A stretch of 33,939 nucleotides of DNA from Antarctobacter heliothermus (GTDB lineage: Bacteria > Pseudomonadota > Alphaproteobacteria > Rhodobacterales > Rhodobacteraceae): positions 1 through 33,939 of the forward strand of contig NZ_FZON01000052.1 in NCBI RefSeq assembly GCF_900188425.1, read 5' to 3'. The notes under the pieces are model-generated. The model ran no database searches, was not told the origin of the DNA, and saw only the letters and a program-made list of their open reading frames with translations. Shown one piece after another: positions 8,317 through 19,041 of the stretch. The translations under genes and the position numbers were made by a program. Within the stretch, counting starts at the first letter, position 1; each line of letters opens with the position of its first letter.

Positions 8317-9551
8317 GCGGTGTTCTGGACGGGATGCGTGTGGTCGAAAGCTCGGCCTTTGTGGCGGTGCCTTTGGCGGGAATGACTCTGGCGCAGATGG
8401 GCGCGGACGTGATCAGGTTCGACCTGCCGCAGGGCGGACTGGATGCGAAAAGATGGCCTGTAACATCTTCAGGAAAAAGTCTTTTCTGGGACGGGATGAA
8501 CAAGGGGAAACGGTCGGTCGCGCTGGACGTCAAGACGGCGCGCGGGCGCGAGATCGCGCAGGAGATCATCTGCGCTGATGGAGAGGATGCGGGCCTGTTC
8601 ATCACCAATCTGGCGGCAAGGGGCTGGACCGATTACGAGACGCTCAGGGCACGGCGCGGCGACCTGTGCATGGTCAGCCTGCGGGGCGACCGGCACGGAC
8701 GCTCGGCGGTCGACTACACAGTGAACCCCTCATTGGGGTTTCCCATTGCGACCGGACATGAGGGCGCGACAGGGCCGGTGGCGCATGTCTTGCCGGCCTG
8801 GGACTGCATTGCCGGAAACATGGTTGTTTCGGGACTGCTTGCGGCTGAAAGAACCCGCCTTCGCAAGGGCTTGGGGCAGTTTGTTGATCTGACGCTGAAA
8901 GACGCCGCTGCCGCCATGCTGGGCAATCTGGGCATCATCGGAGAGGTTGCGGTCAACGGGGTCGATCGGGCGAAGTCGGGAAATGCGCTGTATGGCGCCT
9001 ATGGTCAGGATTTCATCTGCGCGGACGGGCGGCGGGTCATGGTGATAGCGCTGACGCCACGCCAGTGGATCAACCTGATCTCTGTCACCGGCACAACGCA
9101 GGATATGGGATACCTTGCTGCCCGGATGGGTGTGGATCTGGGACAGGAGGGCGTGCGCTGGACCTATCGGGCGGAAATCACCAAGGTTCTGGCGCCCTGG
9201 TTCGCCAAGCGCAAACTGTCTGATTTTGCGGAGAGTTTTGACAGGGGTGGCGTCACATGGTCGGTGTTTCGCAGCTTTGGTCAGGCGCTGCGCGAAGACC
9301 CCGACCTGTCGTCGGACAATCCGATCTTCGCCGAGGTCGATCACCCGGAAACCGGGCGATACCTGACGCCGGGGACTCCGTTTTCGTTTGCCGGACACGT
9401 CCGGGAAACACCGCGTCCCGCCCCGCGTCTGGGCCAGCACACCGAAGAGGTTCTGGCCGATGTGGCGGGCCTGCCGTCGGGGGCGATCAGCAAACTGATG
9501 GATGACGGGGTGGCGATGCAGCCGCGCGGCGATGTTCGCATGGCCTCATAA
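8313..9551 (+). CDS. mct: Family III (CaiB/BaiF) CoA-transferase, probable mesaconyl-CoA C1:C4 CoA transferase
   Basis: A 412-residue class III CoA-transferase. The ATG at 8313 overlaps the stop of the previous gene (ATGA). D164 in VLPAWDCIAGN sits where the family forms its aspartyl-CoA intermediate. Several stretches recall Chloroflexus Mct: GMRVVESSAFVAVPLAGMTL, GGLDAKRWPV, NKGKRS and NALYGAYGQDF. Mct moves CoA within mesaconate from C1 to C4 (2-methylfumaryl-CoA isomerase), supplying substrate for the hydratase encoded just upstream. It is the last gene of the operon. A succinyl-CoA:itaconate or mesaconate transferase is a possible alternative. The identification rests on remembered family sequence, not a search. 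Confidence 0.75.
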   Translation: MSGVLDGMRVVESSAFVAVPLAGMTLAQMGADVIRFDLPQGGLDAKRWPVTSSGKSLFWDGMNKGKRSVALDVKTARGREIAQEIICADGEDAGLFITNLAARGWTDYETLRARRGDLCMVSLRGDRHGRSAVDYTVNPSLGFPIATGHEGATGPVAHVLPAWDCIAGNMVVSGLLAAERTRLRKGLGQFVDLTLKDAAAAMLGNLGIIGEVAVNGVDRAKSGNALYGAYGQDFICADGRRVMVIALTPRQWINLISVTGTTQDMGYLAARMGVDLGQEGVRWTYRAEITKVLAPWFAKRKLSDFAESFDRGGVTWSVFRSFGQALREDPDLSSDNPIFAEVDHPETGRYLTPGTPFSFAGHVRETPRPAPRLGQHTEEVLADVAGLPSGAISKLMDDGVAMQPRGDVRMAS

Positions 9552-9630
9552 GCGGGCCTCTGAGGGCCGGGCACATCGCATGCACAGACCATGCACAACC
9601 GATGTACAGAAATGCGCGCCCCGCGTCCTG

Positions 9631-10527
9631 TCAGGCGCGGGCTGCGGCGGCCCGGCGAACCGTATCGGCAAGGCGTTGGAACTGGTCCGACAGGGGACTT
9701 GAGCGGCGCCAGACCATGCCAATGGTCCGGGCCGGTTCGGGATCGGAGAACCGGGCAACCGCCACCCGCGCCGAGGGCGTTTCTACCGGCACTGCCATTT
9801 CGGGGATCAGCGTCACCCCCAGCCCCGCGCCGACCATCTGCACCAGCGTCGTCAGGGATGAGCCATCCAGCCCGTCGCGCGGCGTTGTTGCGTTCAGCTT
9901 GCAAAAGCTGAGCGCCTGATCGCGAAAGCAATGCCCCTCTTCCAGCAGCAGCAGGCGCATCTTTTGCAGCGCCTCGCCGTCGGGAACCGGGTGATCGGTC
10001 TCGGCCTCTGGGCGGACAAAGACGAAGACCTCGTCAAACAGCGCCACTTCGTCCAGCCCGGGTTCGCCCACGGGCAGGGCGAGAATGGCGCAGTCAATCC
10101 GGCCCTCGTGCAATTCGCTTAGCAGGCGCGGGGTCATGGTTTCGCGGATGTGCAGGTCAAGACCCGCGTGGCTTTGCGCCAGTTCCGCGAACAGGGCGGG
10201 CAGCAGATAGGGGGCCACCGTCGGGATGACCCCCAGCCGCAACCGACCGACCAGATCGCCCTGCGCGGCGCGAGCCAGATCCTCCAGTTCATCCACCGCG
10301 CGCAGGATCTTGACCGCGCGTTCAAGACAGGCCTCGCCAAGGGCCGTCAGGCGCACCTGCCGCGCGCCGCGTTCGAACAGCGGCGCGCCAAGGTCTGCCT
10401 CCAGATCGCGGATTTGCACCGACAGGGCCGGCTGCGAGATGGAGCAGGCCGCCGCCGCGCGTCCGAAATGGCCATGCCGCGACAGAGCCTCAAAATACCT
10501 CAATTGGCGCAGGGTCAGATTCTTCAT
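9631..10527 (-). CDS. oxyR: OxyR, LysR-family peroxide sensor
   Basis: LysR-type activator of 298 residues with an N-terminal winged helix (LTLRQLRYFEALSRHGHFGR; SQPALSVQIRDLEADLG) and a periplasmic-binding-like sensor domain. The redox pair is C200 and C209 in EEGHCFRDQALSFC, matching the disulphide pair of known OxyR proteins, which join on contact with hydrogen peroxide. It is divergent from katG across about 200 bases, the common arrangement in alphaproteobacteria, so katG is its expected main target. It faces the mct gene tail to tail, with 79 bases between them. No other LysR function fits the cysteine motif as well. Confidence 0.93.
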   Translation of the reverse strand: MKNLTLRQLRYFEALSRHGHFGRAAAACSISQPALSVQIRDLEADLGAPLFERGARQVRLTALGEACLERAVKILRAVDELEDLARAAQGDLVGRLRLGVIPTVAPYLLPALFAELAQSHAGLDLHIRETMTPRLLSELHEGRIDCAILALPVGEPGLDEVALFDEVFVFVRPEAETDHPVPDGEALQKMRLLLLEEGHCFRDQALSFCKLNATTPRDGLDGSSLTTLVQMVGAGLGVTLIPEMAVPVETPSARVAVARFSDPEPARTIGMVWRRSSPLSDQFQRLADTVRRAAAARA

Positions 10528-12898
<2,371 letters not shown>

Positions 12899-12917
12899 TT
12901 TGGTGGAACGGAATGAG

Positions 12918-12951
12918 AAGGGGCGCACCGGGAGACCGGGGCGCCCTTTTT
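12918..12951 (+). terminator. Rho-independent terminator of katG
   Basis: Outer arms GGGCGC (12921-12926) and GCGCCC (12941-12946) enclose a second stem CCGG-GAGA-CCGG with a GNRA tetraloop; one A/G mismatch separates the two stems. Five T residues (12947-12951) follow, and A residues upstream can pair with part of the T-run. It lies 20 bases after the katG stop codon. Confidence 0.85.
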
Positions 12952-12969
12952 CGTCTCCGGTTTCATGCC

Positions 12970-13016
12970 GGGTGGGCGGGAAGGGACTCGGGCCACGGGG
13001 GGCCCATCGCCCACCC
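12970..13016. repeat. Inverted repeat downstream of katG terminator
   Basis: GGGTGGGCG (12970-12978) and CGCCCACCC (13008-13016) are perfect 9-bp arms. Between them a smaller stem GGGCC/GGCCC (12990-12994 with 13001-13005) can form. Two short palindromes, GGCGCGCC (13031-13038) and GCGGATCCGC (13046-13055), follow. No gene-like reading frame is seen here. The role is unknown. Confidence 0.55.
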
Positions 13017-13081
13017 ACCAACCCCGGATTGGCGCGCCTTGCGGCGCGGATCCGCTAAAAGATCCACCTGCAAACAAACCC

Positions 13082-13240
13082 GCCTGTTCGCCAGACCCAC
13101 CCCTCGCTTTGTTGCTGCCTGAGCCAAAGCCGCGTGTCCTGCAAGGGCAAGCCGCGCAAGCGCGGGGCTGCGCCCCCTTGCAGGACACGCGGCTTCGTCT
13201 CTTATAGGCATCAAGCGAGGGATGGCTCCGGCGAACAGGC
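13082..13240. repeat. Nested long inverted repeat (about 159 bp) between katG and the paa operon
   Basis: Three sets of perfect arms are nested around one centre: 11 bp (13082-13092 with 13230-13240), 9 bp (13101-13109 with 13213-13221) and 21 bp (13127-13147 with 13175-13195). Inside is a further hairpin, CCGCGC/GCGCGG (13152-13157 with 13160-13165). The stretches between arms have equal length on both sides (8 and 8; 17 and 17), so the whole is one large imperfect palindrome. It could be a MITE-like element, a structured RNA or a cruciform-forming site. No target duplication was recognised and no protein is encoded. Confidence 0.8.
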
Positions 13241-13275
13241 TGGGCCGGGGGCTGTTGCCTTGTCGGATACGTTAC

Positions 13276-13358
13276 GAGATTTCGGGGCCAGCGAGATTCT
13301 GTAACTTTTCCTTGCGCGAATCTCTGTGCTGGCTTAATTCGACCATGTGGTCGATTAA
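13276..13358 (+). promoter_or_regulatory. paa operon promoter with candidate PaaX and TetR operators
   Basis: GAGATTT (13276) and GAGATTC (13293-13299) are direct copies. The second forms a dyad with GAATCTC (13318-13324) that overlaps a possible -35 box TTGCGC (13312-13317). This resembles the TGATTC-type inverted sites of PaaX, so it is a candidate PaaX operator. A possible -10 TAATTC (13335-13340) lies 17 bases on. It overlaps the dyad TCGACCA-TG-TGGTCGA (13339-13354), followed by TTAAT, which is shared with the tetR promoter at 21911. Ribosome site GGGAGGGG (about 13360-13367) precedes the thiolase ATG. Assignments are by eye. Confidence 0.55.
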
Positions 13359-13376
13359 TGGGAGGGGTCGTCTTAC

Positions 13377-14579
<1,203 letters not shown>

Positions 14580-14601
14580 TTTCACGAGCAGGGAGGCTCA
14601 G

Positions 14602-15579
14602 ATGTACGCACAGATGATAAAGTCGGAAGCGTCTCGGGAAGACCCCGAGAAGCTCGCCGCATTTCAGGCCCGCATCGACGCGGGTGACAAGATCGAGCCC
14701 AAGGACTGGATGCCGCTGGGATATCGCAAGACGCTGATCCGGCAGATCGGTCAGCACGCGCATTCCGAGATCGTCGGCCAATTGCCCGAAGGCAACTGGA
14801 TCACCCGCGCGCCCACGTTGGAGCGTAAGGCGATCTTGTTGGCCAAGGTGCAGGATGAGGCCGGGCATGGTCTGTACCTCTATTGCGCGGCAGAGACGCT
14901 GGGCGTGACCCGCGATGAACTGACGGAAATGCTGTTGGACGGGCGGATGAAATATTCGTCGATCTTCAACTATCCGACACTGACATGGGCCGACATGGGT
15001 GCGGTCGGCTGGCTGGTCGATGGCGCGGCCATCATGAACCAGGTGCCGTTGCAGCGGACGTCGTTCGGGCCGTACTCCCGCGCAATGATCCGCATCTGCA
15101 AGGAAGAGTCGTTCCACCAGCGGCAAGGCTACGACATCATGATGAAGATGGCCGCCGGCACGCCTGCGCAAAAGAAGATGGCGCAGGATGCGCTGAACCG
15201 CTTTTGGTATCCGTCGCTGATGATGTTCGGCCCCTCGGACAAGGAATCCGTGCATTCCGAACAGTCGATGGCCTGGAAGATCAAGATGAACACCAACGAT
15301 GAGCTGCGTCAGAAGTTCGTCGATCAGACCGTGCCGCAAGCGCACTATCTTGGCCTGACCGTACCGGACGAGCACCTGAAACTGGACGAAGAAACCGGCC
15401 ACTACGCGTTTTCGCAGCCCGATTGGTCTGAGTTCTTTGACGTGCTCAAGGGCAATGGCCCCTGCAACCGTGAGCGTCTGGCGGCCCGGAACAAGGCCTG
15501 GGACGATGGCAAATGGGTGCGTGACGGGCTGCTGGCCCATGCCGACAAGAAAGCCGCAAGAAAGGTGGCCGCAGAATGA
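14602..15579 (+). CDS. paaA: Phenylacetyl-CoA epoxidase catalytic subunit PaaA
   Basis: Diiron oxygenase subunit that adds one oxygen atom to the ring of phenylacetyl-CoA to give the 1,2-epoxide. The 325-residue ferritin-like protein keeps the two EXXH pairs: E86/H89 ([12 protein letters not shown]) and E169/H172 ([12 protein letters not shown]). E56 and D140 stand at spacings that fit the remaining ligands of E. coli PaaA. The ATG at 14602 follows GGGAGG by five bases; an open frame extends upstream into the thiolase gene but without a ribosome site. The stop overlaps the paaB start by 4 bases. Confidence 0.95.
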   Translation: MYAQMIKSEASREDPEKLAAFQARIDAGDKIEPKDWMPLGYRKTLIRQIGQHAHSEIVGQLPEGNWITRAPTLERKAILLAKVQDEAGHGLYLYCAAETLGVTRDELTEMLLDGRMKYSSIFNYPTLTWADMGAVGWLVDGAAIMNQVPLQRTSFGPYSRAMIRICKEESFHQRQGYDIMMKMAAGTPAQKKMAQDALNRFWYPSLMMFGPSDKESVHSEQSMAWKIKMNTNDELRQKFVDQTVPQAHYLGLTVPDEHLKLDEETGHYAFSQPDWSEFFDVLKGNGPCNRERLAARNKAWDDGKWVRDGLLAHADKKAARKVAAE

Positions 15580-15911
15580 GCTCTCCGAACTCCGCATATC
15601 CCGACATTCCCGAAGCCACAAAACCAAAGCGCCATGAATGGCCGCTGTGGGAGGTGTTCATCCGCGGCCAGCACGGCATGAGCCATCGCCACGTTGGATC
15701 GCTGCACGCACCGGACGCCGAAATGGCGGTCAAGAACGCGCGCGACGTGTATACCCGTCGCAACGAAGGCGTCAGCATCTGGGTGGTCGAGGCGCGCCAT
15801 ATCGCGGCCTCGTCGCCGTCGGACAAGGGGCCGCTGTATGAGCCGTCCGAGAGCAAGGTCTATCGTCACCCGACCTTTTTCGACATTCCCGATGAAGTGG
15901 GGGCCATGTGA
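15576..15911 (+). CDS. paaB: Phenylacetyl-CoA epoxidase subunit PaaB
   Basis: Small structural subunit of 111 residues that bridges PaaAC dimers in the epoxidase. Recognised from [50 protein letters not shown] and the C-terminal [16 protein letters not shown], all typical of PaaB. It is slightly longer than the E. coli protein at the N-terminus. The start overlaps the paaA stop (ATGA), and the stop overlaps the paaC ATG, so the three are translationally coupled. Confidence 0.95.
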   Translation: MSSPNSAYPDIPEATKPKRHEWPLWEVFIRGQHGMSHRHVGSLHAPDAEMAVKNARDVYTRRNEGVSIWVVEARHIAASSPSDKGPLYEPSESKVYRHPTFFDIPDEVGAM

Positions 15912-16672
15912 TGACCCACGAAGAGGCGTTTTTCGAATTCCTCTGCCGGATGGGGGACAATCCCCTGATCCTGGGCCACCGGGTCAGCGAATGGTGCGGT
16001 CTGGCACCGGTTCTGGAAGAGGACATTGCGCTGGCCAATACCGCGTTGGACCTGATCGGCCAGACGCAGATGTGGTTGGGCCTTGCCGGTGAGGTCGAGG
16101 GCGCTGGGCGCTCTGCCGATGATCTGGCGATGCTGCGCGACGTCTGGGATTTCCGCAACGTGTTGCTGGCGGAACAGCCGAACGGTGATTTCGGCCAGAC
16201 CATGATGCGGCAGTATCTGTTCGACCAGTTCCATGTGCTGCTGCTGCACAAGCTGGCAGCGTCTTCGGACGAACGTGTGGCCGCAATCGCCGCCAAGGCG
16301 GTCAAGGAGGTCGCCTATCACGTCGAACGGTCCCGTGACACGGTGATCGGGCTGGGCGATGGCACATCGGAAAGCCACCTGCGGATGCAGGCGGCGCTGG
16401 ATCTGCTCTGGCCCTATGTCGGTGAGATGTTCACCGATGATGCGGTCAGCACGCAGATGGCCGAGGCCGGGATTGCACCGGACCCGTCGACCCTGCGGGC
16501 CGATTGGGACGCCTTGGTGCAGGCCACGATGGCAGAGGCCACGCTGGTCATTCCCGACAGCCTGTTTGCCCATGCGGGCGGCAAGACGGGAACGCGGCAC
16601 ACCGAACATCTGGGCCATCTGTTGACGCAGATGCAGTGGTTGCAGCGCGCCTATCCCGGCGCGACCTGGTAG
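15911..16672 (+). CDS. paaC: Phenylacetyl-CoA epoxidase structural subunit PaaC
   Basis: Ferritin-like subunit that pairs with PaaA but has lost the catalytic diiron site. It is recognised from EEDIALANTALDLIGQTQMWL, the FLF-like QYLFDQFHVLLLHKL and KEVAYHVERSRDTVIGLGDGT. The start is taken as the ATG at 15911, which overlaps the paaB stop by one base; a GTG one codon earlier (15908) is possible and would add one residue. Length 253 residues is normal. The next gene begins 5 bases after its stop. Confidence 0.93.
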   Translation: MTHEEAFFEFLCRMGDNPLILGHRVSEWCGLAPVLEEDIALANTALDLIGQTQMWLGLAGEVEGAGRSADDLAMLRDVWDFRNVLLAEQPNGDFGQTMMRQYLFDQFHVLLLHKLAASSDERVAAIAAKAVKEVAYHVERSRDTVIGLGDGTSESHLRMQAALDLLWPYVGEMFTDDAVSTQMAEAGIAPDPSTLRADWDALVQATMAEATLVIPDSLFAHAGGKTGTRHTEHLGHLLTQMQWLQRAYPGATW

Positions 16673-16677
16673 ACGCC

Positions 16678-17136
16678 ATGACAGCGACAGTGGATCAGAT
16701 CTGGGGCTGGCTGGACGAGGTGCCGGACCCCGAGATCCCCGTGATCTCGGTCGTCGATCTGGGCATCGTGCGCGACGTCTCGCTGGAGGGCGATACCGTC
16801 ACGGTGGCGGTCACGCCGACCTATTCGGGCTGTCCCGCGACGCGGGTGATCTCGATGGATATCGAGACGGCGCTGCGGGATCGCGGGGTGGACAAGATCC
16901 GGATCGAAACCCGGATTGCGCCGCCCTGGACCACCGACTGGCTGTCCGACAAGGGCCGCGTCAAGCTGGAGGAGTACGGCATCGCGCCGCCGTCGCCCGC
17001 TGGTGGCCCGGACCACTGTCCGCGTTGCGGATCAAAGAATGTCACCCGTGTGAGCCAGTTCGGCTCTACCCCCTGCAAGGCGCATTGGCGGTGTAGCGAC
17101 TGTCTTGAGCCTTTCGATTATTTCAAATGCATCTGA
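16678..17136 (+). CDS. paaD: PaaD, MIP18-type maturation factor of the epoxidase
   Basis: A 152-residue protein with an N-terminal MIP18/DUF59 domain (VPDPEIPVISVVDLGIVRDV; the cysteine lies in YSGCPATRVISMD) and a C-terminal zinc-ribbon-like part with cysteines in CPRCGSKN, STPCKAHWRC and SDCLEPFDYFKCI. PaaD is needed for epoxidase function in vivo and is thought to help iron-sulphur assembly, probably of PaaE. The ATG at 16678 was chosen because it lies 5 bases after paaC and gives the standard N-terminus; a longer open frame upstream runs inside paaC. Confidence 0.93.
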   Translation: MTATVDQIWGWLDEVPDPEIPVISVVDLGIVRDVSLEGDTVTVAVTPTYSGCPATRVISMDIETALRDRGVDKIRIETRIAPPWTTDWLSDKGRVKLEEYGIAPPSPAGGPDHCPRCGSKNVTRVSQFGSTPCKAHWRCSDCLEPFDYFKCI

Positions 17137-17148
17137 GGAGGGTGGCCC

Positions 17149-18216
17149 ATGCCGCGCTTTCATGAGCTGACTGTGCGGGACGTCAAGAAGACGATCCGCG
17201 ACGCCGTTGTCGTGACGCTGGAGCCGAAAAATGGCGAGGCGTTTGATTTTATCCAGGGCCAGTACCTGACCTTTCGGCAAGAGATCGAGGGCGTGGAATT
17301 GCGCCGCTCTTATTCGATCTGCGCCGGGCGCGGTGAGGGGGTGCTGCAAGTGGGCATCAAGAAGGTCGATGGCGGTGCCTTTTCGACCTGGGCCAATGAG
17401 CGCTTGCAGCCGGGCATGGTGGTGCAGGCGATGGAACCGATGGGATCGTTTCACACGCCTCTGGATGCCGCCGCGCGGCGCAGCTACCTGGGGTTTGCCG
17501 GTGGGTCTGGGATCACGCCGGTGCTGTCGATCCTCAAGACCGTTCTGGCGACGGAACAGCAATCGGATTTCACGCTGGTCTATGCCAACCGGGGCGTGAA
17601 CACGATCATGTTCCGCGAGGAACTGGAGGATCTGAAAAACCTCTACATGGGTCGGCTGAACGTTATCCATGTGCTGGAATCCGACGCGCAGGACATCGAA
17701 CTGTTTCAGGGCCGGGTGGACGCGGAAAAATGCGCCGCGCTGTTCGACCACTGGATCGACGTGACCACGGTCGACACTGCGTTCATCTGCGGGCCGGAAC
17801 CGATGATGCTGGGCATTGCCAAGGCGCTGAAGGATCACGGTCTGGCCGATGCACAGATCAAATTTGAACTGTTCGCCAGCGCCCAACCCGGTCGGTTGGA
17901 GCGCAAGGCGCGCGACGTGGACGCCGGCACACAGGCCGCGCGGACACAGGCCAGCGTGACGCTGGACGGCACTGCGCGCAGCTTTGAGATGGATAAGGGG
18001 GTCTCGATCCTCGACGCCGCCTTGGAAAACGCGATGGACGCGCCCTATGCCTGCAAGGCCGGGGTCTGTTCGACCTGCAAATGCAAGGTGCTGGAAGGTG
18101 AGGTCGAGATGATCGCCAACCACGCGCTGGAGGATTACGAGGTGGAACGCGGCTACGTTCTGTCCTGCCAATCCTACCCGCTGACCGACCGTGTGGTCGT
18201 CGATTACGACCAGTAA
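17149..18216 (+). CDS. paaE: Phenylacetyl-CoA epoxidase reductase PaaE
   Basis: Electron-transfer subunit of 355 residues passing electrons from NADPH to PaaA. It has an N-terminal FAD-binding domain (RRSYSICAGRGEG), an NAD(P)-binding domain (GFAGGSGITPVLSILKT; CGPEPMM) and a C-terminal plant-type 2Fe-2S ferredoxin domain (CKAGVCSTCKCKVLEG with a later cysteine in VLSCQSYP). Domain order matches PaaE. GAGGAGGG precedes the ATG, 12 bases after paaD. Confidence 0.95.
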   Translation: MPRFHELTVRDVKKTIRDAVVVTLEPKNGEAFDFIQGQYLTFRQEIEGVELRRSYSICAGRGEGVLQVGIKKVDGGAFSTWANERLQPGMVVQAMEPMGSFHTPLDAAARRSYLGFAGGSGITPVLSILKTVLATEQQSDFTLVYANRGVNTIMFREELEDLKNLYMGRLNVIHVLESDAQDIELFQGRVDAEKCAALFDHWIDVTTVDTAFICGPEPMMLGIAKALKDHGLADAQIKFELFASAQPGRLERKARDVDAGTQAARTQASVTLDGTARSFEMDKGVSILDAALENAMDAPYACKAGVCSTCKCKVLEGEVEMIANHALEDYEVERGYVLSCQSYPLTDRVVVDYDQ

Positions 18217-18227
18217 GGGAGAGGGAC

Positions 18228-18989
18228 ATGACGGACGAGATGAACATTGCCGACTACCTGTCTCAGGGCGGCAAGCTGACAAACCCTGCCAATGTACCAC
18301 CGCGCTACCGCGCTGAGCTGATGAAGCTGATGAGCATCTTTGTGGACAGCGAATTGGCAGGGGCGGCGGGCTTTGCTGATGTGATCAATGCCGGTCCCGG
18401 CATCAAGGAACGCATCGCGGCGGCGCGGATCGTGCTGGAAAAAACCGATCACGCCGACAAGGTGCTGCGCCTGATGGGTGAATTTGGCGCCAATACCGAC
18501 CGCTATGTGGGTCACCACCCGTGGACAGACCGCCTGCCGCGCGACACCGCGCCGGGCAGCGCGCGGTCCACGCATGACATGCGGCTGTCGGTCTTCAACT
18601 ATCCGCTGGATGGCTGGGTTGATGCGGTGGTGATGAACCTGTGCATGGGGCACGCGGTGGCGGCGCAACTGGACGACATGATGCGCAGTTCCTACCAGCC
18701 GCTGGCCGAGGCGATCCGCGATGTCACCCCGCGTGAGACCCGGCACACCGAACTGGCCGAAGAAGGTCTGGCACGCCTGGCCGAACAGGGGCAGGGTGCG
18801 GCGATTGCCGACAGTCTGGCCTATTGGCGTCCGCGCGTTGCGGCGATCTTTGGCGATCCGTCCGCCGACCGTCTGGCGCAACTCAAAGGCTGGGGCCTGC
18901 GCCATGCCACGGCGTCCGAGATGCGGGATGCCTGGGAGACGCGGCTGGACGCGGCGTTGAACCGGCTGGGCCTGACACAGGCCGCCTGA
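18228..18989 (+). CDS. Extra PaaA/PaaC-like ferritin-fold protein in the paa operon
   Basis: A 253-residue protein of the phenylacetic acid catabolic (PaaA_PaaC) family. It is neither canonical PaaA nor PaaC, both of which are already present. The second EXXH is intact (E170/H173 in TPRETRHTELAEEG). By-eye alignment of the first one (LEKTDHADK, E71-H75) to PaaA E86/H89 puts K72 at the glutamate ligand, although H75 remains. A lysine at the metal site is reminiscent of non-catalytic PaaC. It may be a structural or alternative subunit of the epoxidase, or a separate enzyme. It sits 11 bases after paaE and 52 before paaZ, so it is expressed with the operon. The function is not known to me. Confidence 0.7.
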   Translation: MTDEMNIADYLSQGGKLTNPANVPPRYRAELMKLMSIFVDSELAGAAGFADVINAGPGIKERIAAARIVLEKTDHADKVLRLMGEFGANTDRYVGHHPWTDRLPRDTAPGSARSTHDMRLSVFNYPLDGWVDAVVMNLCMGHAVAAQLDDMMRSSYQPLAEAIRDVTPRETRHTELAEEGLARLAEQGQGAAIADSLAYWRPRVAAIFGDPSADRLAQLKGWGLRHATASEMRDAWETRLDAALNRLGLTQAA

Positions 18990-19041
18990 ACACACAGCAG
19001 ACAATGATGACCGGCCAAGGCTGGCAGCACAGGGGGGAAGG

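Noticed and set aside
12913-13214. Short open frames in the katG-paa gap
   Set aside because: They cover the terminator and inverted repeats, lack ribosome sites and encode repetitive Pro/Arg/Ala-rich peptides.
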